DNA of 64,000 bases from Streptomyces noursei (GTDB lineage Bacteria > Actinomycetota > Actinomycetes > Streptomycetales > Streptomycetaceae), in NCBI RefSeq assembly GCF_016917755.1, contig NZ_CP070326.1, positions 1,550,001-1,614,000 of the forward strand. The letters are read 5' to 3'. This document shows positions 52,005 through 59,432 of this stretch, one piece after another. A program made the translations under genes and the position numbers. The notes under the pieces are model-generated. The model ran no database searches. It saw nothing but the letters and a program-made list of their open reading frames with translations, and was not told the origin of the DNA. Within the stretch, counting starts at the first letter, position 1. Each line of letters begins with the position of its first letter.

Positions 52005-52547
52005 ATGAACCTCCACATGCCCTCCCCTCCCACCAAATCCGCGGCGGAACCTGCCCGTTGGGCGGTCTGGGCCGCACATCTGACCACGCTGGTGGTGCTG
52101 CCCAGTGGGCTGTGGCGCATCGCCATGGTGCTCGGATTCCCCGCCGGCTACACCGCGGCGGGCTTCGTCCCCTTCGAGACGCTCGGTTCCAAGGCATGGA
52201 TGCTGACGCTCAGCGTGCTCTGCGAGCTGGTCGCCTTCCTGACGATCGGCCTGGTACGACCGTGGGGCGAGGTCATCCCCCGCTGGATCCCGCTGATCGG
52301 AGGGCGCAGGGTCCGTCCCATGGCCGTTGTCGTCCCTGCTGCCCTGGGCGCGGTCGCTCTGACCGCGCTCTGGGCCAACGTCCCTTGGTGGTGGACGTAT
52401 CCGCACGCGGACATGACACCCACCGGACACCTGCTCGTCGGCGCTCTCTACCAGCCGATGGTCCTCTGGGGCCCGCTGACCGCAGCCGTCACGATCTCCT
52501 ACTACCGCCGTCATCGCGCCGCGCAGCGCCTGGCATCGACCACCTGA
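52005..52547 (+). CDS. Four-helix membrane protein of unknown function
   Basis: 180 residues with four hydrophobic segments (AVWAAHLTTLVVLPSGLWRI, MLTLSVLCELVAFLTIGLV, MAVVVPAALGAVALTALWA, LVGALYQPMVLWGPLTAAVT). It has conserved-looking RPWGEVIPRWIPLIGGR and PWWWTYPHAD loops, as in a group of small Streptomyces membrane proteins without assigned function. ATG 52005 has GAGGA 8 bp upstream; two further ATGs in frame lie close by. It stands alone, 270 bp after the cupin gene. Confidence 0.75.
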   Translation: MNLHMPSPPTKSAAEPARWAVWAAHLTTLVVLPSGLWRIAMVLGFPAGYTAAGFVPFETLGSKAWMLTLSVLCELVAFLTIGLVRPWGEVIPRWIPLIGGRRVRPMAVVVPAALGAVALTALWANVPWWWTYPHADMTPTGHLLVGALYQPMVLWGPLTAAVTISYYRRHRAAQRLASTT

Positions 52548-52784
52548 GGGCCCCGGACGCCAGGCAAGCGGCTGGAATCGGTGACGAACGGGCTGGGTTC
52601 GTCGACGACGGACAGTTTCGGAGGCAGTTGGCGGCCCGTCGGCTCGGAGATGTGGATGAGACATGACGGCGGTGACGTGACCGCAAACGCCGGGCGGCCA
52701 GCCCTCCGCCAGGGCGGCCGACCATCAAGTCAGTGAGCACGGCGGTGAGCTGCGGCTGGTCGCTTCAGCCGGCCGGGAGACGGC

Positions 52785-52804
52785 GAGAGTCCTCTGGGAC
52801 TCTC
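52785..52804 (-). terminator. Hairpin at the 3' end of the GNAT gene
   Basis: GAGAGTCC, loop TCTG, GGACTCTC: a perfect 8-bp stem that touches the stop codon of the minus-strand GNAT gene. Confidence 0.6.
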
Positions 52805-53300
52805 AGCACACTCGCTCGTATTCGACCTGGTCAAGGGGGTTCCCATCGCCAAAGTCGTGGGTGCGTACGGTGCCGCGCTCGGTGAAGCCGCACTTGGTGT
52901 AGAAGTGACGGGATCGTGGGGTGTCACGCAGTGTCCACAGGTGCACCCTGGTGAACCCGTCGTTGCGCAGGTGACGCAGCGTCTCGGTCATCAACGCGGC
53001 GGCGACGCCACTGCCCCAGCTGTCGGGGTGACTGTAGAAGGTGAGGATCTCGGCAAGACCCGGCCGAGTCGAGGATGGGCCGAAGGCGGACATCGCCAGG
53101 GGACGGCTGTCGTGTTCGGCCAGCAGGATCACCCCTGCTCCCTGTGCGAGCCTTTCGTGCCATCGTGTTCGTCTGCTCTGGACCGCCCGCGTGGCGAACT
53201 CCGGAGCGAAGAAGGGGGCATAAGCCGCCTCCCAGGCTGCGGCGTGGATCTCGCCGAGGATGTCCCCGTCGTACTGGCCGGCGCGGCGAACCGTGAACAT
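52803..53300 (-). CDS. GNAT acetyltransferase
   Basis: 165 residues with one GNAT fold: FTVRRAGQYDGDILGEIHAA, the acetyl-CoA loop in SHPDSWGSGVAAALMTETLR (motif A) and SRHFYTKCGFTERGT (motif B). The N-terminal AWEAAYAPFF segment is common among small-molecule acetyltransferases of the RimI-like set. The substrate cannot be deduced. ATG 53300 is the natural start. It has no operon partner. Confidence 0.9.
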   Translation of the reverse strand: MFTVRRAGQYDGDILGEIHAAAWEAAYAPFFAPEFATRAVQSRRTRWHERLAQGAGVILLAEHDSRPLAMSAFGPSSTRPGLAEILTFYSHPDSWGSGVAAALMTETLRHLRNDGFTRVHLWTLRDTPRSRHFYTKCGFTERGTVRTHDFGDGNPLDQVEYERVC

Positions 53301-53458
53301 CCGAGCAGCCTATCGGCAATGCCTTCCAGACCGCTCCGATTCAGACGCTGCCGGGCACCCTCAGGAATTCGAGGTGCCCGCCAGCATTCTGCACGGATGG
53401 GGTGCAGCCACGGTTCCCGCACGATCGCTGCTCTCAAGTACGCGCAAGTACGCGGCAG

Positions 53459-53785
53459 TCAGGCGTCCGGGATGGTGTCCTGGTCAGGTTCGCGCTGGAG
53501 TAGCCGCTGCAGTGCCGCGACGTGGCGGCTGTAGCGGGCCTGGCCCAGCGGGGTCATGCGGAACCAGGTGCGCGGGCGTCGCCCGACCCCGCCCTTGCGG
53601 ATCTCGATGTAGCCCGCGTCCTCCAAGGCGCGGCTGTGCTTGGACACCATCGAATCGCTCAACCCCGTCGCCTCCCGGACCGTGCGGAACTCCACCCACT
53701 GCGAGCCTGCGGCCAGCAGCGCACAGATCGACAGCTTCGGCAGCACATGGATCACGGGGTCCAACCCCTCGGGTGTGCCGGTCAC
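53459..53785 (-). CDS. Winged-helix regulator (ArsR/MarR-like)
   Basis: 108 residues with one winged helix: VIHVLPKLSICALLAAGSQW, VEFRTVREATGLSDSMVSKH, GYIEIRKGGVGRRPRTWFRM. This is the short regulator family that often pairs with a small membrane protein. GTG 53785 overlaps the TGA of the upstream membrane-protein gene (GTGA), so the two are translationally coupled and likely form a membrane-sensor or anti-regulator pair. It probably binds the ACTTTCC palindrome upstream of the operon. Confidence 0.88.
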   Translation of the reverse strand: MTGTPEGLDPVIHVLPKLSICALLAAGSQWVEFRTVREATGLSDSMVSKHSRALEDAGYIEIRKGGVGRRPRTWFRMTPLGQARYSRHVAALQRLLQREPDQDTIPDA

Positions 53786-54270
53786 CGCCGCTGGCCCCCA
53801 GTCAGGATGTCGCCACGGATCCCCGCAGTCATCCAGGTCAGCAGGAGCGCCATCACCCCTCCCGCGACCACCGCGAACACGACCGCCGCCCATGCGGCGC
53901 CGCTCGACGAACCGCCCAGCCAGCCCAGCCCGAACACCACCGCCATACTTCCCAGGCACATCAGGACGAACGCGGGAAAGCGCCAACGCAGCGACGGGTA
54001 CAACGCGAACGGCGATACATCCCACCGATTCACCCCAGACCGCACGGAGAACACCGCGACCAACGCCAAGAACAGCAGACCACCAACCTGGCCGTACGAC
54101 AGGTCCGGAATGCCCAGACGCCGGTAGCCGGCCGCAGGGAAATCACCGCCTACCGCGAGCGCCCAGGACACCGCGCTCAACACCGGAAACCACCAGCCCA
54201 GCCGAACCCGCGCAGCTGCGGCCTGGCGCTGACGAGCCACAACCTCCATGCCCATCCGGTACTCGTCCAT
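53782..54270 (-). CDS. Membrane protein coupled to the winged-helix regulator
   Basis: 162 residues with four hydrophobic segments: RLGWWFPVLSAVSWALAVGG, VGGLLFLALVAVFSV, FPAFVLMCLGSMAVVFGLGW, AAWAAVVFAVVAGGVMALLL. The N-terminal helix MDEYRMGMEVVARQRQ is cytoplasmic. ATG 54270 has GGAG 7 bp upstream; a longer frame to 54303 would overlap the operator. Its stop overlaps the start of the regulator gene. The role is unknown; the coupling suggests it controls, or is controlled by, the regulator's activity. Confidence 0.82.
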   Translation of the reverse strand: MDEYRMGMEVVARQRQAAAARVRLGWWFPVLSAVSWALAVGGDFPAAGYRRLGIPDLSYGQVGGLLFLALVAVFSVRSGVNRWDVSPFALYPSLRWRFPAFVLMCLGSMAVVFGLGWLGGSSSGAAWAAVVFAVVAGGVMALLLTWMTAGIRGDILTGGQRR

Positions 54271-54294
54271 CCGCTCACTCCCGCACGCAAGGTC

Positions 54295-54318
54295 ACTTTC
54301 CAAGTGGAAAGTACTTTC
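54295..54318. promoter_or_regulatory. Operator upstream of the regulator/membrane-protein pair
   Basis: ACTTTCC-AAGT-GGAAAGT (54295-54312), perfect 7-bp arms, followed at once by a further ACTTTC half-site (54313-54318), 25 bp before the membrane-protein start. A likely autoregulatory site for the winged-helix protein. Confidence 0.65.
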
Positions 54319-54394
54319 TCGACTTCATCTTTGACAACCCGAGCCCGAAGAGGCCCCAGTCGCGACGCCGTTGCCATGGATCGCCAACTGGACC

Positions 54395-54874
54395 TCAGCG
54401 GTGGCCTTCGACGGTGTCGACGTTGGTCCAGGCGGTCGCGAGTGCCGTGTCGGCGGCGTCGAGGATCTTGCCGAAGACATGGGCGACGACCGGCTTGGCG
54501 AGTGCCCGGGTGAGGGCGGCGCCGACGAGGGGAAGGGGGACCTGGAAGGCGGTGGTCCAGGCGACGAGGGTGCCGCCGGACACCTCGGTGAAGGTCATCC
54601 GGCCCAGTTCGTGCCGAGCCGGCGGGAAGCTGCGTTCGACGACGTAGTCGAAGTCATACGGCGGGTTGTAGGTGGTGATCCGTTCGCGGAACCAGCCGAT
54701 CGCCCACGTGTGCAGCCGGACGGCGTCCACTCCGTAGGGTGCGTTCTGTCCCGGTCGGGCCAACCGTGCCTTGAGGACGAACGGTGTACGGGTGTAGTTG
54801 GTGGTGGTGGCGCACCAGCCGAACACGTCGGCGATCGGCGCCGCGATGACGCGTTGCACGGTCAAGGTTTCCAT
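54395..54874 (-). CDS. SRPBCC (Bet v1-like) protein
   Basis: 159 residues with the START/polyketide-cyclase-like fold: METLTVQRVIAAPIADVFGW at the first strand and helix, RITTYNPPYDFDYVVERSFP in the central sheet and a long C-terminal helix (LTRALAKPVVAHVFGKILDA). These bind hydrophobic ligands; enzymatic and carrier roles both exist. ATG 54874 has AAGGGA 6 bp upstream; a longer open frame upstream does not look coding. It is separate from the operon to its left. Confidence 0.85.
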   Translation of the reverse strand: METLTVQRVIAAPIADVFGWCATTTNYTRTPFVLKARLARPGQNAPYGVDAVRLHTWAIGWFRERITTYNPPYDFDYVVERSFPPARHELGRMTFTEVSGGTLVAWTTAFQVPLPLVGAALTRALAKPVVAHVFGKILDAADTALATAWTNVDTVEGHR

Positions 54875-55321
54875 GAGCCGTCCCTTCTCGTGGCTGGCGA
54901 GCGCGGAACGACGGCCTCGCCGAGGTCGCCGGGATTGCGCCTCTGTTCTCCAGAGAGACCCGGCAGGGCCCGCAACTGTGACGCCGTCTCCAGTGACGTG
55001 CACCACTCCGGATTCGCAGTGCCGGCCGCGGATGGGGGTGGGGCGTTGGCGAGGCGGGCGCATCGGCGGCCGTCCGGCCCCATGGGCACCCACCCCGCCC
55101 GCAGTCTCAGGCCGGCCTCGACCAAGTTCTCCCGGAGGGGCGGAGCGCGCGTTCGCGGGTGCCGCGGGCCGGACGCGGTCGCCCCGTCGAACATGCCACG
55201 CTCCCCGGTACTGCGGAACGAATGCCCCAGGCCGCCCCCACGGCGGCGGCGATACGGAGGTGGGCGCCTCATGCGGCCGCATCCGCACGAGGCTGCCCGG
55301 GTGCTTCAGTTGAGTTCCGCC
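54875..55321. other. Intergenic region without a recognisable gene
   Basis: 447 bp, GC-rich, with open frames on both strands that lack start signals and family motifs. It should carry the SRPBCC promoter. I see no repeat or hairpin of note. Confidence 0.4.
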
Positions 55322-56161
55322 TCAGCGGAAGGCGTCGATGTTGCGGGCGACCCAGCTGTGGAAGGGGCGCGGGGCGCGGCCGAGGACTCGTTCCACGTCC
55401 GGGCTGATCCGCAGTTCGGCCGGGTTCGGAGCGGAGATGATGTCCAGGGTGTCGTCGGCGAGTTCCACCGGTACGAACCGGGTCATCGTGGCCTTGGCCT
55501 GGTCGCGGGTGAGTTCGTGGAACCGTACGGGCGAGCCGAGCGCGGCGGCGATCGCCTCCGTCTGCTGACGCGGCGTGATCACCTCCGGCCCGGTCAGCTC
55601 GTACACCCTGCCGGTGTGCCGGTCGTCCAGCAGGCAGGCCGCCGCGACCTCGGCGATGTCCGCCGGGTCGATGACCGGCACCCCTACGTCGCCGAAGGGC
55701 GCGGCGACCGTCCCCTGCGTGCGGACGGACTCCGCCCAGGCAAAGGCGTTGGAGGCGAAACCGCCTGGTCGCAGGACGGCCCAGTCCAGGCCGGACTCCC
55801 CCAACGCGTCCTCCACCGCACGCATCGCGACCCGCGACGGGCCGAGCGGCCTGGTCGCCACGCCCTGCGAAGACAGCAGGACCACCCGGCGGACCCCGCT
55901 GGCCGCGGCCAGGCCGATGATGTCGGTCGGCCTGGCTGCGGGGGCGTGCAGGTCGCCGGACAACAGGAGGAACAGCGCCTTCGCCCCGTCCAACGCGGTT
56001 GTGAGGCTTGTCAGTTCGGCCAGATCGGCCGCCACGTGTCGGACCCCTTCCGGCATCGCCGCCGGGCGCCGCGACACCGCCGTCACCTGCTCGCCCGCCT
56101 CGGCCAGGGCCTGCGTCAGGGGTCGGCCCACATTCCCGGTAGCCCCGGCCACCACGATCAT
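55322..56161 (-). CDS. NmrA-like NAD(P)-binding protein
   Basis: 279 residues. Motif VVAGATGNVGRPLTQALAEAG at the N-terminus, VSRRPAAM (an Arg for NADP phosphate), VVLLSSQGVATRPLGPSRVA and VLRPGGFASNAFAWAESVRT are typical of atypical SDRs acting as NAD(P)H-quinone reductases or redox sensors. It differs from the NmrA-like gene at 2.4 kb in detail. ATG 56161 has GGAG 8 bp upstream. It is divergent from an HxlR regulator, the usual partnership for inducible quinone or aldehyde detoxification. Confidence 0.92.
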   Translation of the reverse strand: MIVVAGATGNVGRPLTQALAEAGEQVTAVSRRPAAMPEGVRHVAADLAELTSLTTALDGAKALFLLLSGDLHAPAARPTDIIGLAAASGVRRVVLLSSQGVATRPLGPSRVAMRAVEDALGESGLDWAVLRPGGFASNAFAWAESVRTQGTVAAPFGDVGVPVIDPADIAEVAAACLLDDRHTGRVYELTGPEVITPRQQTEAIAAALGSPVRFHELTRDQAKATMTRFVPVELADDTLDIISAPNPAELRISPDVERVLGRAPRPFHSWVARNIDAFR

Positions 56162-56253
56162 GTTCAGCTCCTAGTCCGTTGTGTACTACGGCAATCGACG
56201 CTAGGAGTCGGGCTCACTTTTCGTAAGGACATACCCAGAGGTAAGCTCCGGAC

Positions 56254-56625
56254 ATGAAGGAAGGTGCGCAGCTGGCACAGGCTGAGGCGGGCAATCGGTA
56301 TGAGGTGTTTCACACCGACTGCCCCGCGCGTGACGTGGTCGACCACGTGACCAGCAGATGGGGTATCTGGGTGCTGATCTCGTTGCGGAGCAACGACCTT
56401 CGCTTCTACGAGCTGCGCGAGAGCATCCAGGGCATCAGCGAGAAGATGCTCGCTCAGACCCTGCGCGCACTGGTCCAGGACGGCCTGGTCTGGCGGGAGG
56501 TCGAGCCGACGACGCCACCCCAAGTCACCTACGGACTGTCCGAGTTCGGTCGGGAAGTCGGCGAGCCACTGACGGACTTGTTCAACCGGATCACACAGCA
56601 CCTACCGCCGCGAATCCCGGGATAG
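56254..56625 (+). CDS. HxlR-family transcriptional regulator
   Basis: 123 residues of the HxlR winged-helix family: a conserved Cys in DCPARDVVDHVTSRWGIWVL, then RFYELRESIQGISEKMLAQT and VEPTTPPQVTYGLSEFGREV. HxlR proteins sense aldehydes, quinones or thiol stress by that N-terminal Cys. The gene is divergent from the NmrA-like oxidoreductase; the 92-bp gap holds a lone GTACTAC and a TTTCGTAAGG segment but no perfect palindrome. ATG 56254 follows AGAGG. Confidence 0.93.
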   Translation: MKEGAQLAQAEAGNRYEVFHTDCPARDVVDHVTSRWGIWVLISLRSNDLRFYELRESIQGISEKMLAQTLRALVQDGLVWREVEPTTPPQVTYGLSEFGREVGEPLTDLFNRITQHLPPRIPG

Positions 56626-56660
56626 TGCGGTAGCGGTCGACCTCGAAGGCGAATCCAGCG

Positions 56661-56708
56661 TGGCCAAGTGGCCTGGTGGCCTGGTGGCCTGGTGGCCTAG
56701 TGGCTTAC
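56661..56708. repeat. TGGCCTGG octamer array, about six copies
   Basis: Units at 56661, 56669, 56677, 56685, 56693 and 56701; the middle three are identical and the outer ones have one to three changes. It lies at the 3' edge of an IS630-type transposase remnant. Confidence 0.9.
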
Positions 56709-56850
56709 GTTGATGCGTCGGCGGTAGCCGGTGCGACTGTCGGGGATCGGCCCGGCGGTCTTGCGCCATACGTACGGGCGGGGGTTCGCGTTCCAGTCCT
56801 CGATCCGAGCACGGATCAGCTGGATCCGAAGCCTTCACACCAGCAGGCCA
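56697..56850 (-). pseudogene. IS630-family transposase C-terminal remnant
   Basis: The minus strand reads RLRIQLIRARIEDWNANPRP, YVWRKTAGPIPDSRTGYRRR, INVSH and a TAG inside the octamer array. This corresponds to the last 45 residues of IS630-like transposases (WN.NP.P.VW.KTADEIL..). The catalytic DDE part is gone and no inverted ends are visible. Confidence 0.65.
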
Positions 56851-56920
56851 CCGCATTGGCTGCGCACAGGGAGATCGAGGATGATGCCAGCGGTTCCGGT
56901 TAATCGGCAATCGGCTTAGA

Positions 56921-57700
56921 TCACCGTACGGGCTCCTCACGGATGTAGCCCTGGTCGATGAGCCACTGCACCGAGATGCCCTCCGGGAGTAGGAACTGCG
57001 TTCCGCCCCCAGGCTGCTCGAACCAGGGAGCGACCTTGCCGCTCCGGATGAAGCCGTACTTGTCGACGTGCTCCTGGCTCCATGGTCGGATCCAGCCGTA
57101 CACGTGGTATCCGCACGCCAGGTAGGTGGGAGGCAGGGAACGCTGGGCGAATGGCGTCCCCTTCGGGTGCGCGAACCTCCCCAGCGGACTCCCGAACCGG
57201 TCCCACATCTCCGCTCCTCCCACCGTCCGCTTCTTGCCCCTTCCGCGCCGCCACAGCCTGACCCGCCCCCCGACCGGATAGGCGTCCACGTCCTGAAGGC
57301 GCACCCCCGGACACTGTTGCGGGATCTGCGCCCGGAACCTGTCCGCCCACTCGGGTCGGACCAGCCCCAGCAGTTGGACCTGCCTGGCCAGCCACCCCAC
57401 CCGGGTGTCGCCGCAGCCGGGCAGCAGACCGCGGTGGCCGAGCTCCCAGCGGGACGCGGCGTCACGGGTGGTGTGCAGCGCCGCCCAGTACAGAAACTCG
57501 TCCAGGTCCCCGGCTGTGCGGCGCTCCACTTCCTTGTTGCGCTCCAGCACCACCCAGTGGACGGCGCCGTCGTGGACTTCGGCATGAGGGTAGCCGGCAT
57601 CGGGAGGGCCGTCGCCGACGACGTCCGCGCCGTCGAGCCCTTCGATGCCCGACAGCATGCTCCGGACAGCGACGTAGACACCCTCAAGAGTTATCGTCAT
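56921..57700 (-). CDS. Immunity-like domain fused to a TNT (NAD+ glycohydrolase) toxin domain
   Basis: 259 residues. The N-terminal half (1-150) resembles contact-toxin immunity proteins of the Imm61/Imm63 kind (VVLERNKEVERRTAGDLDEF, LYWAALHTTRDAASRWELGH). The C-terminal half (163-257) matches the tuberculosis-necrotizing-toxin fold: MWDRFGSPLGRFAHPKGTPF, AQRSLPP, YHVYGWIRPW, VAPWFEQPGGGTQFLLPEGI. Candidate active residues R168, R187, H199 and Q235 align with those of the M. tuberculosis TNT. There is no signal or secretion motif. It may be a self-inhibited toxin, a defence effector or a degraded polymorphic-toxin end. ATG 57700 gives the natural N-terminus. Confidence 0.75.
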   Translation of the reverse strand: MTITLEGVYVAVRSMLSGIEGLDGADVVGDGPPDAGYPHAEVHDGAVHWVVLERNKEVERRTAGDLDEFLYWAALHTTRDAASRWELGHRGLLPGCGDTRVGWLARQVQLLGLVRPEWADRFRAQIPQQCPGVRLQDVDAYPVGGRVRLWRRGRGKKRTVGGAEMWDRFGSPLGRFAHPKGTPFAQRSLPPTYLACGYHVYGWIRPWSQEHVDKYGFIRSGKVAPWFEQPGGGTQFLLPEGISVQWLIDQGYIREEPVR

Positions 57701-58051
57701 GCAGACGATTATGTCATCGCGTATGACCCCTCTCAATGTGGACTCGACCACACGGCAGCCGGCATGCCCGCACTCCGCCCCGGTCTGCGGCTCGCCGGCC
57801 ACCCCTGACTTGCGCCGCAGGAATCGATCTCCTTGCCCCGAAGCCCCCACCCCGCCACATGACCGCAACTCCGGACAGGCCCTGTACGCGACGAGGGCAG
57901 CGTGGCCTTGTTGACGTAAGCCAGGGCGGCGGTCACGTCCCGCAGCCGACCCTTGGCGTGCTCATCTGCCGCGCCCGCGGGAGGACTTCAAGCGTCTACA
58001 TGCTTGTAGTAGATTGCGCGCCGCCAACTACTGCCGAAGCAGGGAGAGGCC
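57701..58051. other. Intergenic region with an operator-like palindrome
   Basis: 351 bp without a gene. CTACA-TGCT-TGTAG (57996-58009) in front of the DUF2231-type gene is a perfect 5-bp inverted repeat of the TACA..TGTA type bound by BlaI/CopY-like repressors. The minus strand near 57915-57935 reads MTAALAYVNKATLP, a possible gene scrap. Confidence 0.5.
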
Positions 58052-58594
58052 ATGGGACCTACGTTGATCAACGGGATACCCGCGCATGTGCTCTTCGTTC
58101 ACGTCGTGGTCGTGCTCGTGCCGCTCACCGCGCTTGCGCTGCTGGCCTGCGCTGTCTGGCCCCAGCAGGCCCGACGGTTCGGGCCTACCCTTCCGGTGCT
58201 GGCCGCGGTGACACTTGTCAGCGTGCCGATCACCACCCACGCAGGAGAGTGGCTCAAGCATCACGTCGCCAACGATCCTCTGGTACGCCAACATGCAGAG
58301 CTGGGCGATGGCCTGTTGCCTTGGGTGGTGGGCCTGTTCGCGTTGGCGGTGGCCCTGTGGTGGACGCAACGCCGCACCAGGGCGGCTTCCCAGGCTGACA
58401 CTGCGGCAGTGGACGAGGAGGTACGGCCGGGAGCGCGCGCACGAGGCGCGCTCAGGGTGGCGGCCGTGGTGCTGTCGCTGGCGCTGGGGGCCGGCGCGGT
58501 TGTGCAGACCTACCGCATCGGGGATTCGGGAGCCCGGGCCGCCTGGCACGACAACTTCTCCACCACACGCACGCCTGAACCCGGAAGCCGATGA
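58052..58594 (+). CDS. DUF2231-type membrane protein
   Basis: 180 residues with four hydrophobic segments, beginning MGPTLINGIPAHVLFVHVVV, the hallmark start of the DUF2231 family (xxHP.HV..VH.P). Other segments are LPVLAAVTLVSVPITTHAGE, LLPWVVGLFALAVALWW and LRVAAVVLSLALGAGAVVQT. The family has conserved His residues (H12, H17, H64, H69/H70 here) that may bind haem or metal, and members often lie near cytochrome or redox genes. Function is unproven. ATG 58052 has GGGAGAG upstream. Confidence 0.85.
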   Translation: MGPTLINGIPAHVLFVHVVVVLVPLTALALLACAVWPQQARRFGPTLPVLAAVTLVSVPITTHAGEWLKHHVANDPLVRQHAELGDGLLPWVVGLFALAVALWWTQRRTRAASQADTAAVDEEVRPGARARGALRVAAVVLSLALGAGAVVQTYRIGDSGARAAWHDNFSTTRTPEPGSR

Positions 58595-58859
58595 AAGACC
58601 AGTCACGGCCGAAGGCAACAGCAGCTCGTCGAGCAGGACTTCACAGGAAGGGTCGGCGATGCGTCCAAGGCCCCGTACCGCGATCGCACTCGACGGTCCG
58701 GGGCCGGGCCCCCGTGGGCTCAGCGAGACCGAAGGTTCTTCAGCGCGAACCCATGGGGCCACCGGCGTGCTTCAGCTCGGCGTATCCGTGGTTCGAGCGA
58801 AAGTGAAACACGCGGGTGCCGAGTGAGCCGAAGAGCTTCGGCCGTGACATTCGGCGGAG

Positions 58860-59387
58860 TCACTCCGGCGCGCCGGGAGGCGGCTCGACACGTGCCAGCC
58901 AGGCGGTGAGCAGTGGTTCGAGACGCGCGGCCGCGTCGGGGCCGAGCTCGTCGAGTATGCGGCGTTCATTGCTCATGTGGTCGGTGAAGGCCCGGTCGAT
59001 CAGCTCCCGCCCCGCCTGGGTGAGTGCGACGACGCGCCCCCGGCCATCCTCGGCGGACCGGCGTCGCGTGACCAGCCCGTTGCGTTCGAGCCGGTCAAGG
59101 CGTTTGGTCATCGCGCCCGTGGTGACCATGGTGAACGTGGCCAGCTCGCCCGGGGCGCGCTCGAAGGGGTGCCCGGCCCTCCGGAGCGCCGCCAGGACGT
59201 CGAACTCCCCCTCGTTCAATCCGTAACGCTGGTAGACCAGACACAGCTGCTCGGTCAGAAGACTGGCGAGGCGATGGAGTCGGCCGATCACGCCTTGGGG
59301 GCTCACATCCACGTCTGGACGCTCGCGAGCCCACTCGGCCTGGATGCGGGCGACGTGATCCTCGTAGTCGTTCATGCCTTCCTTCAC
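58860..59387 (-). CDS. MarR-family transcriptional regulator
   Basis: 175 residues with a MarR winged helix: GLNEGEFDVLAALRRAGHPF, MVTTGAMTKRLDRLERNGLV, RRSAEDGRGRVVALTQAGRE. It is close in style to the MarR protein at 50.5 kb. GTG 59387 lies 7 bp after a TATGAT -10 box, implying leaderless translation; the ATG 12 bp later is an alternative. It is divergent from an EamA exporter with two identical-type operators in the 38-bp gap, so it should repress both. Confidence 0.92.
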   Translation of the reverse strand: MKEGMNDYEDHVARIQAEWARERPDVDVSPQGVIGRLHRLASLLTEQLCLVYQRYGLNEGEFDVLAALRRAGHPFERAPGELATFTMVTTGAMTKRLDRLERNGLVTRRRSAEDGRGRVVALTQAGRELIDRAFTDHMSNERRILDELGPDAAARLEPLLTAWLARVEPPPGAPE

Positions 59388-59390
59388 GAC

Positions 59391-59432
59391 TTCATCATAC
59401 CTTCCAGGGAAGCTATATTCCTTCCGTGGAAG
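59391..59432. promoter_or_regulatory. Double MarR operator between divergent leaderless genes
   Basis: CTTCC-AG-GGAAG (59401-59412) and CTTCC-GT-GGAAG (59421-59432) are spaced 20 bp centre to centre, two helical turns. TATATT (59414-59419) gives a plus-strand start at GTG 59426, and TATGAT on the minus strand (59399-59394) a start at GTG 59387. One operator covers each promoter. Confidence 0.65.
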
